Shown here one piece after another: positions 24,901-36,470 of a DNA stretch of 64,000 nucleotides. Numbering within the stretch: position 1 is the stretch's first letter; every line of letters begins with the position of its first letter. Where the stretch lies: the NCBI GenBank assembly GCA_013146195.2, contig CM028377.1, positions 34,911,632-34,975,631 on the forward strand, given 5' to 3'. The translations under genes and the position numbers were made by a program. The notes beneath the pieces are model-generated. The model searched no databases, was not told the DNA's origin, and worked only from the letters and a program-made list of their open reading frames with translations. Source of the stretch: Codonopsis lanceolata. Its lineage: Eukaryota > Streptophyta > Magnoliopsida > Asterales > Campanulaceae.

Positions 24901-25371
24901 CAAATCGGATGAGAGATCATTTTACAAGACCATGGGGATCTTGTTCGTACGATAAAGAATATAAGATTTTATCCTAACACAAACAAGGAAAGTATTATAA
25001 ATCTCCTGTTTGAACAGATAAGGAAATAATTGATTTTATAGATATCTTAGAAACGTCAACCAATAGTTATATATTTCAAAATAAATACCAGCTGAAGGAA
25101 GTTCAGACTTAAAAACGTAGTGAGCTTTAATTTATCTAACTTAATGATTTTAAATAAATCATGCATAATTCAATAACAGTACCATTTTTTTAATTTTCAA
25201 TTTTTATCTAATAATTACAGTTTGTGATGTTGATGAAATTTATCTATGAATCCACCACTACCATTGGTCATAAATTCAAAATTAAGTAGTTTCACTCGCT
25301 TTACAACCTAAGATAGTTGGCAACTTCAACCCGACCAACCAAAACCAATATTTACTCCTATTATTATAAAG

Positions 25372-25564
25372 AGTGTAATTTCCCGAACCATTTCCAATAG
25401 TCAATCATTGGGAATCAATTATTAGAAGATTCTCATTTTTTAATTCCAATCTCAAGTTTAATTCCTTATATATATTCTCCACCATATTCAATCTTCTTTG
25501 CATCATATTCTTCCTATACACTTCTCTCCATCTTTATCTCTCTGTCACACTTATCTCTTCAACC
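25372..25564 (+). promoter_or_regulatory. Flotillin copy 1 promoter and 5' leader
   Basis: TATATATAT at 25467-25475, 90 bases before the ATG, is followed by a pyrimidine-rich leader. The segment from 'ttataaagagtgtaatttcc' (25375) to the ATG is shared with copy 2 (61266-61458), so the duplication included the core promoter. Confidence 0.65.
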
Positions 25565-26491
25565 ATGTATAGAGTAGCAAGTGCCTCAGAGTACTTAGTG
25601 ATCACCGGAGTCGGAATCCACGACATAAAAATCTCGAAAAAAGCATGGATTCTCCCCGGCCAATCCTACACCATCTTCGACATCTCTCCTGTAAACTACA
25701 CCTTCGAAGTTCAAGCCATGAGCGCCGAAAAGCTCCCATTCATCCTCCCCGCCGTCTTCACCATCGGCCCACGAGCCGATCACGAGGACAGCCTATTGAA
25801 ATATGCCAAACTCATCTCCCCTCACGACAAGCTCTCCCACCACGTCAAAGAGCTCGTCCAGGGCATCATTGAGGGGGAGACTCGCGTGTTGGCGGCCTCA
25901 ATGACCATGGAAGAGATTTTCAAGGGTACGAAAGAGTTTAAACAAGAAGTGTTCGAGAAAGTCCAGCTTGAACTTAATCAGTTCGGGCTTTGGATTTATA
26001 ATGCAAACGTTAAGCAACTCGTGGACGTCCCCGGGCACGAGTACTTCTCTTATTTGGGACAAAAGACTCAAATGGAGGCGGCCAACCAGGCGAGAGTTGA
26101 CGTGGCGGAGGCGAAGATGAAGGGAGAGATCGGGTCTAAACTTCGGGAAGGGCAGACGATGCAGAACGCGGCTAAGATTGACGCCGAGACTAAGATTATA
26201 TCTACGCAGAGACAAGGGGAGGGGAAGAAGGAGGAGATTAAGGTGAAGACTGAGGTGAAGGTGTTTGAGAATCAACGAGAGGCTGAGGTGGCGGAGGCGA
26301 ACGCTGAGCTGGCAAAGAAGAAGGCTGGGTGGGCGAGGGAGGCGCAGGTGGCGGAGGTGGAGGCGACGAAAGCCGTGGCACTTAGGGAGGCGGAGCTGCA
26401 GAAGGAGGTGGAGACTATGAATGCCTTGACACGGACGGAGAAGCTTAAGGCTGAGTTTTTGAGTAAAGCTAGCGTCGAGTATGAAACTAAG
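25565..26491 (+). CDS. FLOT: Flotillin-like protein, copy 1, exon 1
   Basis: Codons 1-309 of a 480-aa protein completed by exon 2 at 30701-31216. Plant flotillins are SPFH-domain scaffold proteins on the inner face of the plasma membrane that mark sterol-rich microdomains and act in clathrin-independent endocytosis. Residues about 4-200 form the SPFH/PHB domain (starts MYRVASASEYLVITG; contains SPVNYTFEVQAMS and NQFGLWIYNANVKQLVDVPGHEYFSYLGQKTQMEAANQA in separate blocks). From about 200 on, Ala/Glu/Lys-rich heptads form the flotillin coiled coil. The exon ends ACT AAG at 26491 before the donor GTATGT, phase 0. Residue 35 is Tyr (TAC) where copy 2, and flotillins generally, have Cys, the likely S-acylation site. 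The frame is fully open. Length and identity to the family leave little doubt. Confidence 0.96.
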
Positions 26492-26544
26492 GTATGTACC
26501 GTTTTTTCATAGTCTTCCTTCCTTTGTGTCACTATACTATATTA

Positions 26545-26798
26545 CTCCCTCTATTTTTAAAATATTGTCTATTTTGATCCGACATACTGTTTAAAAAAAA
26601 TATAATTGACTGTATTATAAATATTCGTAAAATATGTGGTTTCCTTTAATACCCTTGAGTACGTAGTTATAATTAAAATAAGTAAAAAAATAAATATAAA
26701 ATGGTAAAAATATATTTTTAAAAGAAATTTTTCAAAAAAGAATAGTTATTTAACAACGAACGAAAAAAAAATAAACAATAATTTGAAAACGAAAAAAG
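26545..26798. mobile_element. Stowaway-type MITE in flotillin intron (copy 1 only)
   Basis: A 254-bp element between TA dinucleotides (26543-26544 and 26799-26800), starting CTCCCTCTATTTTTAAAATA with a roughly complementary end. Copy 2's intron reads straight through ('tatattactatgtgcc', about 62633-62648), giving the empty site. TA TSD and CTCCCT ends are typical of Tc1/mariner-type Stowaway MITEs. Confidence 0.85.
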
Positions 26799-27476
26799 TA
26801 CTATGTGCCACAATAAACTAGCGGGTGTAGATCTATCGGGAGAGCTCTATCACCAATAAACTAGCCCGCATAGATCTATTGGGAGAGCTCTTATCACCAC
26901 TTAGGGTCTTATCGAGCTTGGGACTAGTGTTGCGTTATTAGGTCTAGGAACACTTTTAGAAAACCAAATTTTAAAAAATTAACGTTATAATTTGCTTACG
27001 GAAATGTCATTTATTTACTAGTTGCTCGATAGCAAAAGCTTTCTTGTACTACTATTGAGTACTCTATTTATTTCAAAATAAGCGTCCCATTTTAACTAAA
27101 TACAGATCTTGACTTTACGTAATTTTTCTTTGATACCCTAAAAAACATTTTTTAGTGGGGTCAACTCATTTTATTTTTTTATCTTAGAATTAACAAGGCT
27201 ATTATAGAGACATTTGTCTAAATAACTTCTTAAAAAATGGAAAAGATACTTATTTCAAGAATAGAAAATGAGATACTAATTGTGAAATAGAAGGAAAGAG
27301 TACCAATTTAAACAGTATAATAAGTGGACATTCTTGAGTTGAGAAAATATTTGGTGATATTTTGGCAATTGCCTTCACCATTTCACCATTGAATTTGATT
27401 CTTACTTTAGTTATAAGCTTCAATCTCACAAGGTATCGTTGGAAAACAGAATATTCTTTTGGAAACAAAGAAAGTA

Positions 27477-27967
27477 TTCCCTCAATTTTTAAATAATCGT
27501 CCTCTTTGATTCGACATAACACTTAAAAAAAATATTCTTTCTGTTTCAGATAAATATTCCTAGTAGAAAAATTCAATGATTAATAAATTTAATTAATGAT
27601 AAATAGTAAAATATATTGTGACAATAATACCCATTAAACACACTCTCTCATTAATTATGTTCATTATACTCACTCTCTTTAGGATATGCAATATGAATAG
27701 TATTAAATAAAGAGATATAATAGGAAAAATGATATAAAATTTGTACACTATTAGTTGGGACATCCAAAAATAAAAAGTATGAACATTTATCCACAGAGGG
27801 AGTAGTAATTGACTGTATTCTAAATATTGATTTAATGTGTGGTTTCTTTTAATACTCTTCAACATGTGATCATAATCAAAATAAAGAAAGGTAAGGGTGA
27901 AATTGTAAAAATACTTTTCTAAAAATGAAAATTTTGAAAAAGGACAATTATTTAAAACAAGTGAATA
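27477..27967. mobile_element. Nested Stowaway MITEs (inner 27535-27802)
   Basis: Outer element: 'ttccctcaatttttaaataatcgtcc' with its complementary end near 27940-27967. Inner element: 27535-27802, 'ttctttctgtttcag' to 'ccacagagggag', flanked by TA. The same nested pair is at about 63260-63780 in copy 2, so both insertions predate the flotillin duplication. Confidence 0.7.
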
Positions 27968-28234
27968 ATACTTTTAGTGCAATTTAAATAAGATATAAAG
28001 AAATAAAGCTATAATTTTAAAAACCTTAACTTGTTAGTATATTTTATTTGAGGAGACAAGGAGTATAGAATTACTCCTCCATTTGGCTTTGAAAATGTGA
28101 GAATACGAATTTGATTTATGTTGACAATTGGATGGCAAATTTGGATACTAGTTAGCTTACAAGTTACAACCAAAGGTCAAACGCCTGCAGCCTTGACTTG
28201 ATCAAAGATTTGACTTCTTTTAATTGCTTAGTAA

Positions 28235-28704
28235 GAGCATCTCCAATGTTACAATTTTATACCAACTTCTTATACAACTTCTTAATTGGATCCCACTGCC
28301 ACCTATACATTTTTCTCTTCTTACACTCTTAAGAATAAATCTTCCCATTGTATATTATTCTTACACAACTTCTTACACAAAAAATATTAAATTTAACAAC
28401 AACCCAACTAAAATAATAATTCCTTCCTCCCTCTCCTCCCCCCCCCCCCTCACACAACCCGACAACCTGCCATTTTTCTCTTCCAAAATTGCAGGTTCTT
28501 ATCTAAGAACCTAAGAGCCTCCACAGTGGACACTTTTATGCAAACTCTATATCTACTTTTTGAGTTTTGTAGGAACTAATACCCCTCTTTATCGCAAGCT
28601 ATCCTAATGTAACTAAAATATGTATTTTTTATTTCCACTAACACGGCCACTAACACGTTTTCTAAGAAATAAGAATTTCACTTTTGAGCACAATGGGGAT
28701 GCTC
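28235..28704. mobile_element. MITE with GAGCATC / GATGCTC ends
   Basis: GAGCATCTCCAATG at 28235 and its inverted partner CAATGGGGATGCTC ending 28704. A second inner motif 'gagcctccacagtgg' near 28514 suggests two related elements side by side. The TSD is not clear, so the superfamily is left open. Confidence 0.6.
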
Positions 28705-29101
28705 TAACTTACTACAAAAACATGCCAAACTCTCATGCTTTGCTGGATGTATAGGTTGGCACTTAGTCATGATTCATGCACTTCCAACTCATTAATTATC
28801 ATGCAACTTACCATTTGCTTAGATTTTTATTGTGTAAAAATTTAAGAAAAATATATTACTATTTTTTGTAAAACGAATCTTGTTGATTCGATTAATCGTG
28901 TGTTGGTGGGCTGAGCTGTTAATATGGGTGAGACTTCGTCGGATGAATTAGAATCAGTAGCGGATTCAGAGATAAATTTCAACGGTATCATAAGTTTTAA
29001 CTATTAAAAAATTATAACGATATTGTTTTGTAATGTAAAAATTAAAATAAAAACTATTTCAGCGGGGCACTTGCCCCCTAAGTACAAAAAATGATAGATA
29101 T

Positions 29102-29465
29102 TAGGTCTGACAATTATAGACCATATATTATCCATTAACCCATCTAACTTAATCTATTAATATTTTTGGGTTAAAACGAGTTACACATTTCGACCCAATA
29201 ATATAAACGGATTGGGTCGGATTGTATTAAAGCGAGTTGAGCCTATTACCCATTTCAACCTGTAACTTTTTATGTTATAAAGTTATGCTTTTTGGGGGAG
29301 GAAAAGTCGGATAGCCCTGCTTTAACATGTTACCGTTTCAACCCGACCAGCTATAACACAACCCATTTCATTATATTTGACATTTGAGTTCTAACAGATT
29401 TCGAATCGTTTCAATCAATTACCCATTCCGATCACCCAATTGTCAATTGTCAATTGTCAGACCTA
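29102..29465. mobile_element. Small hAT-type MITE
   Basis: TAGGTCTGACAATT at 29102 is the exact inverted complement of AATTGTCAGACCTA ending 29465. Flanking 8-mers ATAGATAT and ATATATCT agree at six of eight positions, a decayed TSD. Interior has repeated 'cgaccca' and 'acccatt' words. Confidence 0.78.
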
Positions 29466-29923
29466 ATATATCTTGACACTTTGGGAAAATTATACCCTCC
29501 TGAATTTACTACTTTTATACTTCATCGGAATTTCACAATTAAAATAATGATGGAGTATTTCACAATTAAATGGAAATGATGGAGTATTTCACAATTAAAA
29601 TAATAGCCCTTCATTTACTCCGTCCTTGAGAGTTAGCGGTAGTAAACAAGAAAAATACCAATAATTTTGTCTCAATATTTTGTTGGAAAACTTAGTGGAG
29701 GTGGATTAAGGAAGTTTATAAAAAGACTGATATATCTTTTTCTCTCCATATCTTACTTTTTTCACAAAGTTTTAACAACACATCTTTAATTAAAAAGTAA
29801 TTAATAAGGATAATTTCGCAAAATGTGTAAAAAAGTTTTTTTTAAAAAAAATTCTATAACATCATTTATGTTAGAACAATTTTTTTGTTTGAAAATATCA
29901 TTTATTTTGGGCGGAGTTAGTAT

Positions 29924-30171
29924 GACCCTGTTTGATATCACTTATGGAATGATATTTATAACTTATGACTTATCAGAAGTCATTTTAAGTGTGTTTGATC
30001 GATTTCATTTGTGTGTCCATAAGTCATAAATAGAGTACAAGCTAGATAAAACACAATTCACTTTATAAGTCATAAGCATTAGAGGTTGGTTGTGCTTATG
30101 ACTTATCGGTTCAAAAACACGGATGAACAGTGCCATTAAATGAAATTTTCATATTCTAAAACTACCCTCAT

Positions 30172-30222
<51 letters not shown>

Positions 30223-30247
30223 TTAATAATGGTAATAGTAATAATAG

Positions 30248-30288
<41 letters not shown>

Positions 30289-30290
30289 AT

Positions 30291-30336
<46 letters not shown>

Positions 30337-30361
30337 CTATTATTACTATTACCATTATTAA

Positions 30362-30404
<43 letters not shown>

Positions 30405-30580
30405 TTATTTCAGCACTATTTTAACTTATTAACCAAACACATACACACTTACTTTTAAAAGCTAATAAGCACTTTTAAAAAGCTAAATCAAATATTACCA
30501 GTCATAAGTCATAAGTAATAAGTTATCAGTCATAAGTAATAAGTTATCAGCACATATCAATAAACTAAATCAAACGGGCC
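29924..30580. mobile_element. MITE containing a large trinucleotide palindrome
   Basis: Ends GACCCTGTTTGAT (29924) and ATCAAACGGGCC (to 30580) are inverted repeats. The sub-terminal parts repeat 'ataagtcataag' and 'aagttatcag'. The centre (30174-30411) is an (AAT)n/(ATT)n palindrome. The TSD is unclear. Lies 120 bases upstream of the flotillin splice acceptor. Confidence 0.65.
30174..30411. repeat. Near-perfect ~238-bp AAT/ATT palindrome
   Basis: Interrupted (AAT)n on the left mirrors (ATT)n on the right about a centre near 30292. Even the interruptions are mirrored (AATGGTAATAGTAATAATAG on the left, CTATTATTACTATTACCATT on the right). As a result both strands encode the same meaningless Ile/Leu ORF. 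Confidence 0.9.
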
Positions 30581-30700
30581 ATATATATTTAGATCATCAA
30601 TTATGCTATATGTGTGAATATATACATTCCTGGATACGAAAGATTATTATTACTTTTTAAAATTTGCAAATCTCATAATTGTGTTATTCTTACAACAAAG

Positions 30701-31216
30701 GTGCAAGAGGCAAACTGGGATCTCTACAAGAAACAAAAAGCATCAGAAGCAATTCTATACCAAAGGGAGAAAGAAGCTGAAGCTCAAAAGGCAATAGCCG
30801 AGGCTGCATTTTATGCCCGCCAACAAGTCGCGGACGGAGAGCTATACGCGAAGCAGAAAGAGGCCGAGGGACTAATAGCCCTGGCACAGGCACAAGGTGC
30901 ATATTTACGCACCCTTTTGGATGCGTTGGGAGGCAATTACGCGGCCCTAAGAGATTACCTGATGATCAACGGTGGAATGTTTCAAGAAATCGCCAAGATT
31001 AATGCGGATGGTGTGCGTGGGTTGCAACCTAAGATTAGTATTTGGACTAATGGAAGTGGTGGAGAGGCTGTGGATGGTGGTAGTGGTGGCAGTGGTGGTG
31101 CTATGAAGGAGGTCGCCGGAGTTTACCGGATGTTGCCACCGTTGTTTAAGACAGTTCATGAACAAACTGGGATGCTACCACCTGCATGGATGGGCACTAT
31201 TTCTGATTCTCAGTAA
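30701..31216 (+). CDS. FLOT: Flotillin-like protein, copy 1, exon 2
   Basis: Codons 310-480 plus TAA. Continues the Ala/Glu/Gln-rich coiled coil (KQKASEAILYQREKEAEAQ, ARQQVADGELYAKQKEAEGL), then the conserved C-terminal region ALRDYLMINGGMFQEIAK and LQPKISIW, a Gly/Ser-rich linker at residues about 426-442, and the end VYRMLPPLFKTVHEQTGMLPPAW typical of plant flotillins. The coiled coil mediates oligomerisation in the family. An in-frame ATG at 30614 lies in the intron and is not a start. The total of 480 residues matches plant flotillins. Confidence 0.95.
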   Translation: MQEANWDLYKKQKASEAILYQREKEAEAQKAIAEAAFYARQQVADGELYAKQKEAEGLIALAQAQGAYLRTLLDALGGNYAALRDYLMINGGMFQEIAKINADGVRGLQPKISIWTNGSGGEAVDGGSGGSGGAMKEVAGVYRMLPPLFKTVHEQTGMLPPAWMGTISDSQ

Positions 31217-31406
31217 TTCTACTTTGAATTTGAGTGTTTCTTGGGGGAATGTGTTGTGATTTGGTGATATGCATATATCAGTATCAACTTTTGCTTTATT
31301 TTTTGTTTACAGTTATGTGTTGTAACTTGTAATTTGTGGCATGCAATGCATGTCCTTGGTTTTCTTTTGTTCCTTTTGTTCCTTTGCCTTTTGTTATTAA
31401 TTAATA
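31217..31406 (+). other. Flotillin copy 1 3' untranslated region (approximate)
   Basis: T-rich sequence after the stop up to the Stowaway element at 31407. No clear AATAAA signal is visible, so the polyadenylation site is not placed. Confidence 0.4.
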
Positions 31407-31660
31407 CTCCCTTTGTTTTCAAATAATCTTCTTTCTTAACCTATCACACCATTTAAGAAAATAATAGTAAATTAATTATATTATATATATTGGTGTAAAG
31501 TGTTATTTTCTTTAATTTCCTTGAATATATGGCCAAAATTAAAGTATGTAAAAAAAGTAAAAGTAAAGTGGTTAAAATATTTAAAAAAAATAAAAGTTTA
31601 GAAAGATGACAATTATTTTAAAACAAGAAATTAAGGAAAATTATTTTGAAACAGAGAGAG
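31407..31660. mobile_element. Stowaway-type MITE
   Basis: Between TA at 31405-31406 and 31661-31662. Starts CTCCCTTTGTTTTCAAATAA and ends GAAACAGAGAGAG, an inverted match. The right end and flank are repeated at about 35405-35475. Confidence 0.82.
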
Positions 31661-31945
31661 TATATTATTACTACTATACTCTTTTCATCTCAAAATGAAT
31701 GTCTATTTTTCATTTTTTAATAAAATCAAAGAAGTTAACTTTTATGTTATCTTAATTGTACATATACATTATTGTCTTTTTTTGTCAGTATCAAGTGAAC
31801 ACTAGGACCTATAGTTAGCAATGGTGAATTTGGTAAATGTATACAAAAATTAACACTCTTTTTGAAACTTGAAAACTTTATAGGTGTACACTTAATTTTA
31901 AAATGGAGATTATATATTTTTTGTGAAGAGATTGTTAATTAATGT
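31600..31945 (+). repeat. Duplicated segment (partner 35405-35530 plus 37926-38165)
   Basis: Runs from 'agaaagatgacaattattt' through 'ctactatactcttttcatctc' and 'ggacctatagttagcaatgg' to 'aaaatggagattatatattt'. The partner is split by a 2.4-kb TIR element, so this copy gives its empty site. Confidence 0.82.
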
Positions 31946-32099
31946 ACTAGAAAACAGGGCAATTGCAACAAACTGGAATTTAGTTGCATAGTGAAAATTG
32001 GGCAACGTTTGTAACCCGGAAACCCATATGAGCGGGCGTCCATTTTGCAAAAAAAAAAAAAAAGGAGGAAGAAAGGCGCTCAAATTGCAACAATTTTGC

Positions 32100-32410
32100 A
32101 ACAGGTTTTGGTTATTATTTCTTAAAATCGCAATGCTCGGCTGAAACTACCTCCTATTGTCTTCACTTTGCAATAGAAAACCTAACCTGGAGAAAAACCC
32201 CATCACATTTTGTCCTGTCTTACTCTCTCTTCCTCTCGTGCGACCTCTTCAATTCCTCCGACCTTCTCTTCTCAAATTCCATCGTCTCCTTCCTGCAGCC
32301 ACACCACACGTCGTATAACTCATCCTCTCTCTCGGATTTGAAGCTTCTCTGGCCTTATTTCGGTCAACTGAGCTCAACTCTTTCTCTCTCCTCTAGAACA
32401 AGGTACGTAT
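32100..32410 (+). other. Leader-like pyrimidine-rich segment with a splice-donor motif
   Basis: CT-rich sequence (32205-32400) ending AACAAG|GTACGT at about 32404 resembles a plant 5' leader and first intron donor. No coding exon is found downstream to 33200. It may be an orphan first exon, a non-coding transcript or an LTR relic; uncertain. Confidence 0.3.
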
Positions 32411-34257
32411 TCTTCTCTCTCTATCTACAGCTTTGTAAAAGGAAAAATCCTTCAATTTTTGTTTAGGTGATTGATGCTTGCAATTATGAAGGGGTAATTC
32501 CATATCGGAGTGTGGTTGTGACTTTCTTTCTCGTATGACTGAATCCTTTTTCTGCAACGAAAAGAAAAGAGAGCAGATTTGATTCAACACAACCTAATGA
32601 TATGAGGGAAGGGGAGAAAGCTAGGGCACCAGATAGAGATAGAATCCAAATGTTTTTCTCTTTCCCAGTTTATTCACTAGAAAGGTATCTATTATTCCTG
32701 AACTACAATTTGATTTGATTTGGTTTTCGATGTAAAACAACAAAAGGATTAAAATTCTTGCAACTGAATAAGCCCTTTTTCAGACTCCAATTGGACCCAC
32801 AACGAGTGAGTACAACTATGACTGTTGATTTAGCTCTTTGATCTGAAAAGAAATCAAAAACAAAGTTTGAGCTTAGTGAAGATGGATGTAATTAAAGTGA
32901 TGTTTTGACAAAAGGGTTGTTGAAATTAAGTTGTATCTTACCCTTATTATTACAGCTTTGTTTCTTGTTGGGAGGAGAATGAGTGATCTCTCTGCGTGGA
33001 GTTGTTTCTTTTGCCACCTTAAAGAACCATTGAAGTATTTGTTCATATATAACCGTCTATATATTAACAATGCAGAACATATGGTACACCTCAATAATTT
33101 AATGACATTATTACAGAGCTAGCTCACCTGCATGTTATATTTGATATATATATTCTTACAAAAGATTTAAGAGATAGATTGAAATTAATTTTAAAAGTAA
33201 GGGTTATGTTATGATCAGTTACTTAAAAACATGATTAGTTTAGTTTAGCCCTTCAGGCACCTCTATGTACCGTACACTTGTAGGGTTATGGGCTAACCCT
33301 TTTGTGATCAAGAGCTAGCTTGCATTTGATTAATTGTATTTGTGTATGATCAGAAATTCAAAAATTCATAAATTCAGAATTCAGAAGACTGAAGAGGGGT
33401 CGGGCCGCAAACCCAAATCTTCATCCAAAAATTATCATTTGCTTAAACTTACACATGAATGCACTTGATCCATTCTCATAAATATATCAGACTTGACCCA
33501 TATTTGATCTGAATATGCTCAAAATTAGCTGATTTATTTTGTATTCTTAAACTCAAATGTTACAAGGACCACGTGCATACTTGTCTAGAAATCTGATCCA
33601 TTGAAACCGTAAAATATAAGATACTTTGACTCGGTTCAAAAGATCCAAAAAAACAGGGTGGGTACTTGAGATGGTTTGTGTTATCTGTTTATTAACCTGA
33701 ACTTCAAAAAGCCCCTTTGAATTATGTACGAAAGACCCCCATAAACTGTTAGTCTACTGAATCAGTCCACTTAATTCAATGTCCCTAACGGAGCTAAAAG
33801 AATGAACGATATTACAATGCTACCATGATTTATGCCACATTTCTTTGACTCGAATATGCATCTATGTTCTCATTCCTATGGCTTTCTCTTGGTAGGTTTC
33901 TGTCTTATTGTGAGATTCCTGCCCTTCTGCTAGTAACAATTCCCTGCCATAATGCTGAGAGCCTTACTCTGGCTTCCCAAACTTAGTTGTGGTGTGAGTA
34001 ACACTTTATAGGTTCGTAAGAAGGTGTTGATGCATATGTCATGTTGAGGTTGGTTTGTTGCCAACACTTTTTAACATAGTGCATTACTCATAATAGGTAC
34101 CCTTCATTTCCCGAAGCTATAGTCTTTGGAAAGGACCGAAAGAAACTAAGGATTGCTTGTCATCATCTGAAATTGTTTGTATTGCAAAGGGAAGATAGTT
34201 TCCGCATTATCATCACTTCTGCAAATCTAGTTGCAAAACAGGTGATTATATTATTTA
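32411..34257. other. Intergenic, nothing recognised
   Basis: AT-rich sequence without credible ORFs, TIRs or tandem repeats on either strand. Confidence 0.5.
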
Positions 34258-34467
34258 CTCTCTCCGTCCCTAAATAATTAAGTATCCATTTTTTATAAGT
34301 TTATTAATTTTATATTTGACACTTATCTTGTCCTAATGTGATTTTCTAATGTTGTATGTGCACATTAAGGGCATTAATGTATATGTGCTACCAAAATAGT
34401 CCAAAAGTCAACTTCCTTAATCTTTATGAAAAACTAAAAATGGACACTCATTTAGGGACGAATAGAG
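34258..34467. mobile_element. Stowaway-type MITE (210 bp)
   Basis: CTCTCTCCGTCCCTAAAT at 34258 and ATTTAGGGACGAATAGAG ending 34467 are inverted repeats, flanked by TA on both sides (34256-34257, 34468-34469). Confidence 0.85.
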
Positions 34468-35404
34468 TATTTCTTTTAGTCAGTGATTGGTTCATGTAAA
34501 CAGGGTGGTATGATAATGAATGCACGTGTGCTCACAAACGCTGGTGTAGGCATGCCTTTTTGGTGTCCCTGCACATGCATGTGAGTAAGAACTTCTCTTG
34601 TGGCATGGGAAAGAATTGGATTGGAACTCTATTTTTTTTCTTTTGTTGTATGCATGTGTGTGTGGGGGAGGGGGGGGGATGTGGGGATATATTGTGGATA
34701 GCAAAAGAAGAAGATTTGAACTGGCTAAAAGTTGTTTAGGTTCCACATCTGTCATTCTGCACATTTACGTTCTTTATATCATCAATTGACGATTTGCAGA
34801 TCACATGGGAATCCACACAAATATTGTTCAGGTTCTCTTTCAAATGATGGGCCATCTGAGCAGGAAAGGCCTTCTTGACATGGATTGTTGTTTTCACCAT
34901 GATTATAATACAATATTTTAGCATTTGTGCAAGTTATATGTCTGTAAGGTGATTTACCATAATCACCATAAGTTCACCTACCCTCACCAACAAGTCCTTT
35001 CCCAAGCTTCATGCAGACCATATCAGAATTTACCAAACTTTGCATAACATCATGTGTCTGGTTGGTTACTTAATTAGAAACTTGTGTAACCTAAATAAAT
35101 ATTATTTTTTTCCTTTTTTTTAATCTGCCCTTTCAAATTCTGCTAGTAATTAGGAAACTCTTTAGACTAACCAAGAGATCAGGCAACAAGTGTTACCTGG
35201 AAAAACTCAAAGTGCCCAAGTGCATCATCACTCCAGTATTTCTAGACGTCACCAAAATGCACATGTCTGTTTTCCCATGATCCAATAGTTTCCTTCCAGC
35301 GAAACGCATTTCTTATATGTTCTCCTTCAACAAAACACACACCTAATGCATGATACATTGAAATATGGGAAGTGGTGAAAATAGAGTGCTTGTTCTGTCT
35401 GCGA
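34468..35404. other. Intergenic, nothing recognised
   Basis: No ORF or repeat structure beyond a GT/G-rich run at about 34655-34690. Confidence 0.5.
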
Positions 35405-35689
35405 AAGTTTGGAAAGATGACAATTATTTTAGAACAAGAAATTGAGGAAAATTATTTAGAAACGGAGAGAGTATATTATTACTACTATACTCTTTTCATC
35501 TCAAAATAAATGTCCATTTTTTGGTTTTTATTAGAGGTGGTCTCCTGTAAAACGGTCTTAAGGATCCTTATCCGTAAGACGGATCTATCCAGGTTAAATG
35601 GGGCAAAATTCAGAAATTTCAATGTAACACCTTAGTTTTTGAAAATTACAGCACCACCCCTCATGTTTATATATACAAAGTGTCACTTT

Positions 35690-36425
35690 TTACTATTAAC
35701 AACGTCACTTTATAGCATAAAATATGTCACTTTTGGCCTTAGAAGTATCACTTTGCATTTTTAATGAAAATTATAATTTTTCCCTAAAAAAGTGTTACTT
35801 TTTTAGATTAAATGTGTCATTTTTAGTTTTAAATGTGTTACTTTCACTTTAAAAAGTGTCTTTTTTTTATAAATAAAAATCATTACGTTTGACATTAAAA
35901 TGTTACTTTATGATATTAAAGTGTTACTTTATAACATTACAAGTGTCACTTTTTAGAATTAAATGTGTTACTTTTGACCGTACAAATATCATTTTGCCTT
36001 ATAAATAAAAATCGTCGTTATTGGCCTTAAAAGTGTCACTTTTTAGCATTGAAAATGTCACGTTTTAGTATTAAATGTGTCACTTTTGACAGTCAACGTT
36101 AGTTTTAAAGTGACATTTTTTAGTATTAAATGTGTCACTTTTTAGTATTAAGAGTGTCACTTTTTAGTATTAAGAGTATCACTTTTTAGTATTAAATGTG
36201 TCACTTTTTAGTATTAAGAGTGTCACTTTTTTGTATTAAATGTGTCACTTTCAGTATTAAGAGTGTCACTTTTTAGTATTAAATGTGTCACTTTTTTAGT
36301 ATTAAGAGTGTTACTTTGTATTTTAATGAGAATTATAATAAATTTCCCTTTATAGTGTCACTTTTAACATTAAAATGTGTCACTTTTGTGTTTCAATGTG
36401 TCACGTTTGACTTTCAATGTATCAT
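35690..36425 (+). repeat. Degenerate tandem repeat of GTGTCACTTTTTAGTATTAA
   Basis: A ~22-bp unit, cleanest between 36110 and 36340, where 'taagagtgtcac' and 'taaatgtgtcac' versions alternate. More diverged copies extend on both sides, over twenty in all. Confidence 0.85.
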
Positions 36426-36470
36426 TTAGCATTTCGTCAAAGTCCGTTAGGATCCATCAAGTATCCCAAG

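Larger units (their letters stand above)
26492..30700 (+). other. Flotillin copy 1 intron (4209 bp, phase 0)
   Basis: Donor AAG|GTATGT at 26491/26492 and acceptor ACAACAAAG|GTG at 30700/30701; joining them gives continuous flotillin sequence (ETK then VQEANWD). The first ~1.6 kb is shared with the intron of copy 2. It is crowded with small transposons: Stowaway at 26545-26798, nested Stowaways in 27477-27967, a MITE at about 28235-28704, hAT at 29102-29465 and a palindrome-bearing MITE at 29924-30580. Confidence 0.93.

Noticed and set aside
25898..26275. 125-codon minus-strand ORF inside flotillin exon 1 (and its twin at 61792-62169)
   Set aside because: Antisense shadow of the Glu/Lys/Ala-rich coiled coil; conserved only because the sense strand is.
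30149..30432. Two ORFs on opposite strands encoding almost pure Ile/Leu, both beginning MVIVIIV
   Set aside because: They are the two readings of one AAT/ATT palindrome; identical starts follow from its symmetry, not from a membrane protein.
30614..30700. Flotillin exon 2 starting at the ATG at 30614 as a separate gene
   Set aside because: The first 29 codons lie in the intron and have no flotillin similarity; the acceptor at 30700 restores the family sequence exactly.
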